Positions 15,105-22,863 of a stretch of DNA of 64,000 nucleotides are shown here, piece after piece (the stretch's first letter is position 1; each line of letters opens with the position of its first letter). Source of the stretch: JACVRW01 sp963812415 (lineage in GTDB: Bacteria > Actinomycetota > Thermoleophilia > Solirubrobacterales > Thermoleophilaceae). Under the pieces are notes generated by a model. That model was not told the origin of the DNA, did not search any database, and saw only the letters and a program-made list of their open reading frames with translations. Both the position numbers and the translations under genes were made by a program. The stretch covers positions 117,927 to 181,926 of the forward strand of contig CAWEVH010000028.1 in assembly GCA_963812415.1 (NCBI GenBank), given 5' to 3'.

Positions 15105-16568
15105 ATGCCGGGACTGGCCACCGGCTCGACCTTCGCCGGATACCGCATCGAGCAGGTGGCGGGACGCGGAGGCATGGGAGTCGTGTACCGGGCAACGGAC
15201 CCGGCTCTCGAGCGTTCCGTGGCGCTGAAGGTCATCGCACCGTGGCTGGCCGGCGACGATGAGTTCCGGCGCCGCTTCACGAGCGAATCGAAGACGGCCG
15301 CGTCGCTCGACCACCCCAACGTCATCCCGATCTATCACGCGGGTGAGCATGAGGGCGAGCTGTTCCTCGTGATGCGCTACGTCGACGGCCGCGACCTGCG
15401 CGGCCTGATCTCCGAAGGTGGGAGGCTGCCCCCGGCACACGCAGCGAGCATCGTCGGGCAGATCGCCTCGGCGCTCGACTCCGCCCATGCCGCCGGGCTC
15501 GTGCACCGCGACGTGAAGCCGGCAAACGTCCTGCTCTCCACGAGCGAGCACGTCTACCTGACCGACTTCGGGCTGAGCAAGCGCTCCCTGGCGGACGACG
15601 ACGCCACGCACAGCGGCAGGCTCCTCGGCACCCTCAACTACGTCGCACCGGAGCAGATACGCGGCGCCGAGCTGGGACCGGCCACCGACATCTACGCGCT
15701 CGGGTGCGTGCTCTTCCAGCTCCTCACGGGGAGGGTGCCGTTTCCGATCGACACGGAGGAGGGGAAGCTGTGGGCGCACCTGTCGACGCCGCCACCCAGC
15801 CCGAGCAACGTCTGCGCGGAGGTCCCGGCGGCATTCGACGACGTGGTCCAGCGGGCGATGAGCAAGCACCCCGAGGAGCGCTTCGCCTCCGCGGGGGAGC
15901 TGGCACAAGCGGCGCGTGCGGCGGTCTCGGCACGGCCGCGCCCACTCGAGGCGCCGACCGGGGGCAGTCTGCGCCGGGCGCTCCTGAATCCGTTCAGCCT
16001 CATCCTGCTCCTCGCCACGCTCACGGCCGGCGTCCTGATAGGCAGGCTGCCGCTCGTGGCGGGGGTCGCCCTCGTGGCGTACGGCGCCTCGGTCTCACTC
16101 ACCTACACCGACCTGCGACGCCATGCGCTGGAGGAGCCGGAGGACGACCCGTCCGCCTCTCCTGTCGCCGAGCTCGTCGAGGAGGTCCTCGAGCGGGAGG
16201 CCGACATCCGCGAGGAGTTCGACCAGTCCGACGCCGAGGACGACGTGTCCCGCGAGCTCGACCGGTTCCGCAAGGTCGTGCGGCGCACCGCGACCCGAGC
16301 CGAGATTCTCCATCAGGACCTCGACGACGGATCGGGCGACGGCGACACTGCCCGCCGGCGGATGGCGGAGCAGCTCGAGCAGTTCTACGATCAGATGGGG
16401 CACATGCTCGCCGAGCTGGAGCGCATGCGGGTGGAGCTGCACGGCTCGCATGACCGCACCGCGCTGATGGAGGAGATGCGCGACCTTCGCAAGGAGATCG
16501 CCGACGTCGGTGACGGTCTGGCCGCCGCGAGGAAGGACGGTCTGAGCTACCCATGGATGAGCGAGTGA
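15105..16568 (+). CDS. Transmembrane Ser/Thr protein kinase (PknB-like)
   Basis: 487 residues. A complete Hanks-type kinase domain covers residues ~10 to 270: glycine loop 'GRGGMGVVY', Lys in 'VALKVIAP', 'VHRDVKPANVLL', 'LTDFGLSK' and 'NYVAPEQIRG'. Two adjacent hydrophobic segments follow ('PFSLILLLATLTAGVLI', 'LPLVAGVALVAYGASVSL'). The last ~140 residues are a charged, probably coiled-coil region, with no PASTA repeats. An 11-bp palindrome, ACAACTGTTGT (15094-15104), abuts the ATG and there is no Shine-Dalgarno sequence, so translation may be leaderless with an operator at the start. The 3' end overlaps an FHA-domain gene by 16 bases, an expected substrate or partner. Confidence 0.92.
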   Translation: MPGLATGSTFAGYRIEQVAGRGGMGVVYRATDPALERSVALKVIAPWLAGDDEFRRRFTSESKTAASLDHPNVIPIYHAGEHEGELFLVMRYVDGRDLRGLISEGGRLPPAHAASIVGQIASALDSAHAAGLVHRDVKPANVLLSTSEHVYLTDFGLSKRSLADDDATHSGRLLGTLNYVAPEQIRGAELGPATDIYALGCVLFQLLTGRVPFPIDTEEGKLWAHLSTPPPSPSNVCAEVPAAFDDVVQRAMSKHPEERFASAGELAQAARAAVSARPRPLEAPTGGSLRRALLNPFSLILLLATLTAGVLIGRLPLVAGVALVAYGASVSLTYTDLRRHALEEPEDDPSASPVAELVEEVLEREADIREEFDQSDAEDDVSRELDRFRKVVRRTATRAEILHQDLDDGSGDGDTARRRMAEQLEQFYDQMGHMLAELERMRVELHGSHDRTALMEEMRDLRKEIADVGDGLAAARKDGLSYPWMSE

Positions 16569-17236
16569 CGATCCCACCCCACTCCTCCACGGCCGCCGAG
16601 CTCAAGGAACGGATCGAGGCCGAGCGTCGCGGACTGCCGTTTCTCGTCTTCCGAAGCACCGGTGGACGGCAGATCCTCTTCGAGCTCGAGCCCGAGCTCG
16701 AGCGTGTGACGATCGGGCGGCGCGAGAACTGCCACGTCGTGCTCGCGTGGGACCGGGAGGTGTCGCGCCTGCATGCGCAGCTGGAGCGCGCCGGCGGCGC
16801 GTGGACGCTCATCGACGACGGACTCTCCCGCAACGGCTCGTGGGTGAACGGACGGCACCTGTCCGGGCGCACGCGGCTGCGGGATGGCGACCGGCTCTGC
16901 TTCGGCGCCACGCCCGTCGTCTTCCGCGACCCGCTCGCCGCGGAGTCGCAGTCCACGGAGATCGGCCGGGCGTCGGCCGCGGCCGTGCACCTGACCCCCG
17001 CGCAGCGGGAGGTGCTCGTGGCACTGTGCCGGCCCGTCGCGGCGTCCGCCTTCGATCCCCCGGCAAGCAACCAGGAGATCGCCGCGGAGGTGCACCTGAG
17101 CGTGGACGCCGTGAAGGGCCACCTGCGGGTGCTGTTCGCGCGGTTCGGGCTCGAGGAGCTGCCCCAGAACAAGAAGCGCGCCCGCCTGGCCGCCACGGTC
17201 CTGTTGAACGGCGTTGTCGAGCCGCGCGAGCTCTAG
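16553..17236 (+). CDS. FHA domain protein with C-terminal helix-turn-helix
   Basis: 227 residues. The FHA (phosphothreonine-binding) domain spans ~45 to 130, with 'VTIGRRENCHVVL', 'VSRLHAQLE' and 'SRNGSWVNGRHL' carrying the conserved Gly-Arg, Ser-x-x-His and Asn residues. The C-terminus (~145 to 220) has 'LTPAQREVLVALCRP' and 'SNQEIAAEVHLSVDAVKGHLRVLFARFG', which reads as a LuxR/sigma-like HTH. So it looks like a DNA-binding regulator controlled by phosphorylation. It overlaps the kinase gene, which strongly suggests a kinase-effector pair. Confidence 0.85.
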   Translation: MDERVTIPPHSSTAAELKERIEAERRGLPFLVFRSTGGRQILFELEPELERVTIGRRENCHVVLAWDREVSRLHAQLERAGGAWTLIDDGLSRNGSWVNGRHLSGRTRLRDGDRLCFGATPVVFRDPLAAESQSTEIGRASAAAVHLTPAQREVLVALCRPVAASAFDPPASNQEIAAEVHLSVDAVKGHLRVLFARFGLEELPQNKKRARLAATVLLNGVVEPREL

Positions 17237-17291
17237 CGCCTGGCGCGCCGCTATCGTGCCCGCACCCGTCGCGAGAACCAGGAGGAACCGC

Positions 17292-17504
17292 GTGCCGAAC
17301 GTCGAGGCCCACATCACGGGAACGGTGTGGAAGGTCGAGTGTGAGGTCGGTCAGGAGGTCGAGGAGGGCGACACGCTCGTGATCCTCGAGTCGATGAAGA
17401 TGGAGATGCCGGTCGAGGCCGAGGACGACGGCACCGTCGCGCAGATCGTCTGCGCCGAGGGCCAGTCCGTCTCCGAGGGCGACACGCTCGTCGTCCTGGA
17501 GTGA
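17292..17504 (+). CDS. Stand-alone biotin/lipoyl attachment protein
   Basis: 70 residues from GTG 17292, preceded by 'AGGAGGAA'. The whole protein is a biotinyl domain: 'GTVWKVECEVGQEVEEGDT', then 'ESMKMEMPVEA' with the Lys that would be biotinylated. It would be a mobile carrier (BCCP) for a biotin-dependent acyl-CoA carboxylase whose other subunits are not in the window. It is followed without a gap by an enoyl-CoA hydratase gene and sits 1.7 kb before the biotin synthesis genes. Confidence 0.87.
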   Translation: MPNVEAHITGTVWKVECEVGQEVEEGDTLVILESMKMEMPVEAEDDGTVAQIVCAEGQSVSEGDTLVVLE

Positions 17505-18281
17505 ATGACCGAGCGACTGCGACTTGACGAGCCCGACGGGGGGATCGCCAGACTCACCATCGACAACCCGGAGCGGCGCGGCGCCCTCGACCACGAGATC
17601 CTCGACGCGCTCGCCCGCTACGCCCGAGGGCTCGACGCCCGCTGCCTGATCATCCGCGGCTCGGGATCGATGTTCTCGGCGGGCTACGACATCGGCAACC
17701 TCGAGGGGCAGAGCTTCGAGGAGTCGGCCGAGCGGCTCGTGGCCCACCCCTTCCACGACGCGATCGAGGCGCTCGAGGCCTATCCCTATCCCGTGATCGG
17801 TGAGCTCGGCGGCCACGCGATCGGCGGCGGGCTCGAGCTGGCGCTCACCTGTGACATCAGGATCGCCGCGCGCGGGATCAAGCTCGGAATGCCGCCGGCG
17901 AAGCTCGGTTTGATCTACTCGCACACGGGCCTGCGCAAGTTCATCGACGTGTGCGGCGTGGCGAACACCGCGGAGCTCTTCCACGTGGGCGCCACCGTGG
18001 ACGCCGAGCGGGCCGAGGGCATGGGGCTGGTGAACCAGGTGGTGGATCCCGCCGAGCTCGGCGAGCGCGTGCTCGCGCTGGCCCGCGAGATCGCCGGCAA
18101 CGCCCCGCTCGCCCTCGCGGGCAACAAGCGCGTGATGCGGGCGCTGCGCTCGCAGCCCCTGCCGGAGGAGCTCGAACGCGAGCTGATCGAGCTGCGCGAG
18201 TCGTGCTTCCGCTCGGAGGACTTCCGCGAGGGGGTGCGCGCGTTCGCGGAGAAGCGCCCGCCCGTCTGGCGCGGGCGCTGA
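17505..18281 (+). CDS. Enoyl-CoA hydratase/isomerase family protein
   Basis: 258 residues of the crotonase fold. The oxyanion-hole segments are 'MFSAGYDIGNL' and 'HAIGGGLELALTCDIRIAA'. The first catalytic Glu position of typical hydratases (after 'GGG') is occupied as in 'GLELAL', while the second region reads 'PPAKLGLIYSHTGLRKF', so activity may be isomerase or another crotonase reaction. The ATG directly follows the stop of the biotinyl-protein gene. Confidence 0.88.
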   Translation: MTERLRLDEPDGGIARLTIDNPERRGALDHEILDALARYARGLDARCLIIRGSGSMFSAGYDIGNLEGQSFEESAERLVAHPFHDAIEALEAYPYPVIGELGGHAIGGGLELALTCDIRIAARGIKLGMPPAKLGLIYSHTGLRKFIDVCGVANTAELFHVGATVDAERAEGMGLVNQVVDPAELGERVLALAREIAGNAPLALAGNKRVMRALRSQPLPEELERELIELRESCFRSEDFREGVRAFAEKRPPVWRGR

Positions 18282-18299
18282 GCCGGGCGCAGCCGGGTC

Positions 18300-19143
18300 A
18301 TGCTGCGCGACGCCGTCCGCTTGCTCCGCTGCCCGGCCTGTCACGCGCCACTCGAGCTGCGGGAGAGCGCTCTGCGCTGCGCCTCGGGCCACGCCTACGA
18401 CGTGGCGCGGCAGGGCTACGTCAGCCTGTTCGCGGGCTCGGGCGCGCGGGCCCGCGGCGACAGCGCGGCGATGGTCGAGGCGCGCGCGAGGTTCCTGGGC
18501 GCGGGCCACTTCGAGCCGCTCAGCTCGGCGCTCGCAGGCGAGGCGCGCCGCTGGACCACGCGCGGCCCCGTGGTCGACGTGGGCGCCGGGCCCGGGCACC
18601 ACCTCGCGCGGCTCCTTGAAGCGCTGCCGGACGCGCACGGCCTCGCCCTGGACAGCTCGCCGGCCGCGCTCAAGCGGGCGGCCGCGGCCCATCCGGCGCT
18701 GGCGGCGGTCGGCTGCGACGTGTGGGGCCCGCTGCCGCTGCGGGACGGCGCCGTCGCGCTCGCCCTCAACGTGTTCGCTCCGCGCAACGGCGACCGAGCT
18801 CGCTCGCGTGATCGCTCCCGACGGCGCGCTGCTGACCGTGACCCCGACCCCGGCCCATCTCGCGGAGCTCGTGGCGGCGCTCGGCCTGCTGAGCGTGCCC
18901 TCGCGCAAGGAGGAGCGGCTCGACGCCCAGCTCGCGCCGGGACTCGTGCCGGTGGCACGGCGGGACCTCGAGCACGGCCTGCGGCTGTCGCGTGCGGACG
19001 CCGCCGCGCTCGTCCGCATGGGCCCGAGCGAGTGGCACCTGAGCCCCGGAACGCTCGCGCGGCGGCTCGCCGAGCTGCCCGAGCCGGTCGGCGCGACAGT
19101 GTCGGTCACCATCTCGACGTTCGCGCCCGCGGCCGCCAGGTGA
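18300..19143 (+). pseudogene. RlmA-type 23S rRNA (guanine-N1)-methyltransferase, frameshifted
   Basis: The N-terminal zinc finger is clear ('CPACHAPLEL' and 'LRCASGHAYDVARQGYVSLF'), followed by a SAM-binding domain ('PVVDVGAGPGHHLARLLE', 'LALDSSPAALKRA'). Both are typical of RlmA(I)/(II), which methylate G745/G748 of 23S rRNA. After 'LALNVFAPRNG' (about 18,790) the frame must move by one base to continue with 'TELARVIAPDGALLTVTPTP' through to 19,143. One extra base in 'GGCGACC' explains it. The rest is intact, so a sequencing error is likely. Confidence 0.85.
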
Positions 19144-19174
19144 CGTCCGGAGGGGCGCGTACGGTGACCGCAGC

Positions 19175-20353
19175 GTGCCGCCCCTCATCTCCCGTGAAGA
19201 GGCGCTCAGGCTCGGCGAGATCGAGGATCGTGCCGAGATCGAGGCATTGGTCGACCGGGCCTGGAAGGTCCGGCTCGAGCGCTTCGGCGACTCCACCGAC
19301 CTCTGCTCGCTCGTGAACGCCAAGTCCGGCGGCTGCGCGGAGGACTGCGGCTTCTGCGCGCAGTCGCGCTTCGCCGAGGCGGACACGCCGATGCACGCGA
19401 TGATGGAGCCGGATCAGATCCTCGAGCACGCGCGCGCGGCCGAGGCCGCCGGAGCGCACCGCTTCTGCATGGTCACGCAGGGGCAGGGCCTCTCCAAGCG
19501 GGACTTCCAGAACATCCTCGACGGCGCCCGGCTCGTGGCCGAGCACACCAACCTCAAGCGCTGCGTCTCGATCGGCCACATGTCGGCGGCGCGCGCGAGC
19601 GCGCTCAGGGAGGCCGGCGTCCAGCGCGTGCACCACAACGTCGAGACCGCGGAGAGCTACTACCCCGAGGTGTCCAGCACCGTCCGCTACGAGGGTCGCA
19701 TTCGCACGATCGAGGCGGTCCGCGACGCGGGCCTCGAGACCTGCGTGGGCGGCATCCTCAACCTCGGCGAGTCGCCCGCTCAGCGCGTCGAGATGGCCTT
19801 TCAGCTGTCGGAGCTCGAACCCACGTCTGTGCCGATCAACCTGCTGAACCCGCGGCCCGGTACGAAGTTCGGCGACCGCCGGCTGATGGATCCGTGGGAG
19901 GCCGTCAAGTGGGTCGCGATCTTCCGCCTGATCATCCCCGGGGCGCTGTTCCGGCTCTGCGGCGGGCGCAACGAGAACCTCGGCCCGGGCGAGTTCCAGA
20001 AGCTCGCCGTGAAGGCGGGACTCAACGGCGTGATGATGGGGAACTTCCTGACGACGCTCGGCTCCGAGCCGGACTGGGACCGAGAGCTGTTCGAGGAGCT
20101 CGGCCTGAACGTCACGCGCCAGGACGACAACGGCTCGAACCCGAGGCCCGACAACCGCTCCGGCTGGCTCGAGGGCGAGACGCCCCGGACGCCGCTCGAC
20201 GAGCTGGTGGACTCGCAGGACGAGGCCAACTTCTGGAACCCGGCCACGCAGCTGCGGCACGCCAAGAAGAGCTCGGTGCCGAGCAGGCCCGACGGGGCCC
20301 CGAACACGTTCCCCGAGATCGTCACCGTCGATCCGCGCGCGGAGGCCGCATGA
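19175..20353 (+). CDS. bioB: Biotin synthase
   Basis: Radical-SAM enzyme that inserts sulfur into dethiobiotin, the last step of biotin synthesis. 392 residues from GTG 19175. The CxxxCxxC cluster motif is 'GGCAEDCGFCAQS'; the [2Fe-2S] region includes 'LKRCVSIGHMS', 'GLETCVGGILNLGE' and 'FRLCGGRNENL'. It is about 50 residues longer than the E. coli enzyme because of a C-terminal tail after 'LGLNVTRQDD', a tail without recognisable motif. The stop overlaps the bioF start (ATGA). Confidence 0.95.
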   Translation: MPPLISREEALRLGEIEDRAEIEALVDRAWKVRLERFGDSTDLCSLVNAKSGGCAEDCGFCAQSRFAEADTPMHAMMEPDQILEHARAAEAAGAHRFCMVTQGQGLSKRDFQNILDGARLVAEHTNLKRCVSIGHMSAARASALREAGVQRVHHNVETAESYYPEVSSTVRYEGRIRTIEAVRDAGLETCVGGILNLGESPAQRVEMAFQLSELEPTSVPINLLNPRPGTKFGDRRLMDPWEAVKWVAIFRLIIPGALFRLCGGRNENLGPGEFQKLAVKAGLNGVMMGNFLTTLGSEPDWDRELFEELGLNVTRQDDNGSNPRPDNRSGWLEGETPRTPLDELVDSQDEANFWNPATQLRHAKKSSVPSRPDGAPNTFPEIVTVDPRAEAA

Positions 20354-21594
20354 GCACCGAGATCGAGGGCCGGCTCCAGGAGCTGCGCGACCGCGGCCTC
20401 TATCGCAAGCTGCGCTGCGTGTCCGGCCCGCAGGGGCCGCGCGTGCTCCTCGACGGCAAGCCGGTGCTGCTCCTGTGCTCGAACAACTACCTCGGCCTGG
20501 CCGACCACCCGCGCGTGCGCGAGGCCGCCGCCGAGGCGGCCATGCGCTACGGCGCCGGGGCGGGCGCCTCGCGCCTGATCTCGGGCAACATGACGATCCA
20601 CCGCCGCCTCGAGGAGCAGCTGGCGGGCTTCAAGGGCGCGGAGGCGTGCCTGCTGTTCGGCTCCGGCTACCTCGCCAACTCGGGCGTCGTGTCGGCGCTC
20701 GCGCAGGAGGGCGACGTGATCTTCTCCGACGCGTTGAACCACGCGTCGATCATCGACGGCTGCCGGCTCGCCCGCGCGGAGACGTTCGTCTACGACCACT
20801 GCGACACCGACCACCTCGAGTGGGGCCTGCGCCAGGCCGCCGGACGCGGGTCGCTGATCGTCACCGACGGCGTCTTCTCGATGGACGGCGACGTCGCGCC
20901 GCTCGAGCGGATCGTGGACCTCGCTCAGCGCTACGACGCCCGGGTGATGGTCGACGAGGCCCACGGCACGGGCACGATCGGCCCGGATGGGCGCGGGGCC
21001 GTGGCGGCCGCGGGGCTCGAGCACGAGGTCGACGTAGTGGTGGGCACGCTCGGCAAGGCGCTCGGCTCGTACGGCGCCTACGTGCTCTGCGACGCGACCA
21101 TGGCCAAGTACCTGATCAACGCGGCGCGCACGCTGATCTACTCGACCGCGCTCCCGCCACCCTCCGTGTCGGCGGCGATGGCCGCCCTGGAGCTGCTGCG
21201 CGAGCAGCCCCGGCGCGTCGAGAAGCTGCAGCGAAACGCCCGGGTGCTGCGCCAGGCGCTCCGCGAGGAGGGGCTGCCGGCCACGGACGACGAGACGCCG
21301 ATCGTGCCGCTCGTCATCGGCGAGGCCGAGGCCGCGCTCGCCGCCGGCGAGCGGGCGCTCGAGCGCGGCATCTTCGCCCAGGCGATCCGCCCGCCCACCG
21401 TGCCTGCCGGCACCTCCCGGCTGCGACTGGCGGTGATGGCCTCCCACACGAAGTCCGAGCTGCGCGAGGCCGCGAAGGTGCTGGCCGCCTGCGCGCCCGC
21501 GTCGGCCCGCGAGGAAGCCGCGCTGCGCGTCCCGGCCGCCGAGCCCGAGGCGGCCCGCGGGCGCGTGTTCGACGGCCTGCGCGACGCCGCGTAG
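20350..21594 (+). CDS. bioF: 8-amino-7-oxononanoate synthase
   Basis: 414 residues, PLP-dependent condensation of pimeloyl-thioester with alanine. Alpha-oxoamine synthase signatures are 'CSNNYLGLADHP', 'GAGASRLISGNM', 'VDEAHGTGTIG' and the PLP lysine in 'VGTLGKALGSYGAY'. It overlaps bioB by four bases and is followed, after 139 bases without a gene, by bioD on the same strand. The last ~30 residues are Ala/Glu/Arg-rich beyond the family end. A 2-amino-3-ketobutyrate ligase would look similar, but the context decides for BioF. Confidence 0.93.
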   Translation: MSTEIEGRLQELRDRGLYRKLRCVSGPQGPRVLLDGKPVLLLCSNNYLGLADHPRVREAAAEAAMRYGAGAGASRLISGNMTIHRRLEEQLAGFKGAEACLLFGSGYLANSGVVSALAQEGDVIFSDALNHASIIDGCRLARAETFVYDHCDTDHLEWGLRQAAGRGSLIVTDGVFSMDGDVAPLERIVDLAQRYDARVMVDEAHGTGTIGPDGRGAVAAAGLEHEVDVVVGTLGKALGSYGAYVLCDATMAKYLINAARTLIYSTALPPPSVSAAMAALELLREQPRRVEKLQRNARVLRQALREEGLPATDDETPIVPLVIGEAEAALAAGERALERGIFAQAIRPPTVPAGTSRLRLAVMASHTKSELREAAKVLAACAPASAREEAALRVPAAEPEAARGRVFDGLRDAA

Positions 21595-21733
21595 CGTGCG
21601 GTCGGGCCGCTTCGCAGTCCGACGCCCGCCGGCGCTCGGGCGCGCCGTCGTCGAACCGCGCCGCCGGCGGCGCGGCGACTGCTGGGCCGTGCGGCGCTGG
21701 CGGCTCTCGCTGCTGCGCGTCTGACCCGGGCGC

Positions 21734-22405
21734 GTGCGCGGCCTCTTCGTCACCGGCACCGGCACCGAGGTCGGCAAGTCCGTGCTGGCGGCGGCGGTGT
21801 GCGCGGCGCTCGCCGCGCGCGGCGAGCGCGTGGCCGCCTTCAAGCCGGTGGTGACCGGCACCGACGAGCCGCCGGGTGAGTTCCCGCCCGACCACGAGCT
21901 GCTCGCGGCCGCGGCCGGCGGCCGGCAGGCGCCCGAGCAGGTGGCGCCCTACCGCTTCGGGCCGCCGGTGTCACCCCACTACGCCGCCGAGCTGGCCGGC
22001 GAGCCGATCGAGCCGGCGCGGCTCGTGGCGATCGCGCGCTCGAGCGGGGAGCCGGCCGACGCGCTCGTCGCCGAGGGCGTGGGCGGCCTGCTGGTGCCGA
22101 TCACGACCGGCTACCTCGTACGCGATCTGGCCCGCGACCTCGCCCTGCCGCTCGTGGTGGCGGCCCACACGGGGCTCGGCACGATCAACCACACGCTGCT
22201 CACCGTCGAGGCCGCCCGCGCCGTGAGCCTCGACGTCCGCGGGGTGGTGATGACGCCCTGGCCGGACGAGCCGAGCGCGATCGAGCGCTCGAATCGGGCG
22301 ACGGTGGAGCGGCTCGCGAGCGTACCGGTGAGCGGCCTCTCGCGCTGCGATCCGGGCTCGCTCGCCCGAGCCGGGGGCGCGCTCCCCCTCGACGACTGGC
22401 TGTAG
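21734..22405 (+). CDS. bioD: ATP-dependent dethiobiotin synthetase
   Basis: 223 residues from GTG 21734. The N-terminal P-loop is 'GTGTEVGKS', followed by 'AFKPVVTGTD'. The segments 'VAEGVGGLLVPIT' and 'HTGLGTINHTLLTVEAA' are typical for the family. It closes the ureido ring of dethiobiotin from 7,8-diaminopelargonate, CO2 and ATP. It completes the bioB-bioF-bioD run; bioA is at 30,198 to 31,484. No bioC or bioH is visible, so how pimelate is supplied is open. Confidence 0.93.
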   Translation: MRGLFVTGTGTEVGKSVLAAAVCAALAARGERVAAFKPVVTGTDEPPGEFPPDHELLAAAAGGRQAPEQVAPYRFGPPVSPHYAAELAGEPIEPARLVAIARSSGEPADALVAEGVGGLLVPITTGYLVRDLARDLALPLVVAAHTGLGTINHTLLTVEAARAVSLDVRGVVMTPWPDEPSAIERSNRATVERLASVPVSGLSRCDPGSLARAGGALPLDDWL

Positions 22406-22431
22406 GAGCGGGCGCGTGTACCGTGGGACGG

Positions 22432-22860
22432 ATGGCGGAACAGGAGCGCCCGCACCACCTGGGATCGAGGCCCGGGCCCGACCGGGAGGACATCCCGGAG
22501 CTGATCCGCAAGCTTCAGGAGCGCAAGGTGCGGCACAAGCAGCGCCACCCCGTCCATCGGGCGGGCGTGGTGGTGGTCGGCTTCCTGATCGTCTGCGTCG
22601 GGATCGTGATGTCCGGGCCGGGGGTGCCCGGGCCCGGCATCGCCGTGATCCTCGTCGGGCTCGGCTTCCTCGCGCTCGAGTTCGATCGCGCCGAGCGGCT
22701 CCTTCACCGTGCGGTGATCTGGGCCGAGCGGGCGGCCGAGCGCGCGGAGAACACCACCACGAAGCAGCGGGTGCTCGCGGGCGTGCTGGCCGCGCTCGCG
22801 CTGGCCGCCTTCGTCACGGCGGCGATCCTGTGGGACATCCCGCTCGTGCCGATCCTCTGA
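22432..22860 (+). CDS. PGPGW (TIGR02611) family membrane protein
   Basis: 142 residues from ATG 22432, with GTG 22423 as an alternative. A charged N-terminus leads into a membrane hairpin with the family's Gly/Pro-rich turn ('MSGPGVPGPGIAVILVGLGF'). A helix rich in Arg and Glu follows, and a last membrane segment ('AALALAAFVTAAILW'). The family is widespread in actinobacteria and has no known function. It follows bioD by 26 bases and ends convergently four bases from an acyl-CoA synthetase gene. Confidence 0.75.
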   Translation: MAEQERPHHLGSRPGPDREDIPELIRKLQERKVRHKQRHPVHRAGVVVVGFLIVCVGIVMSGPGVPGPGIAVILVGLGFLALEFDRAERLLHRAVIWAERAAERAENTTTKQRVLAGVLAALALAAFVTAAILWDIPLVPIL

Positions 22861-22863
22861 GCC

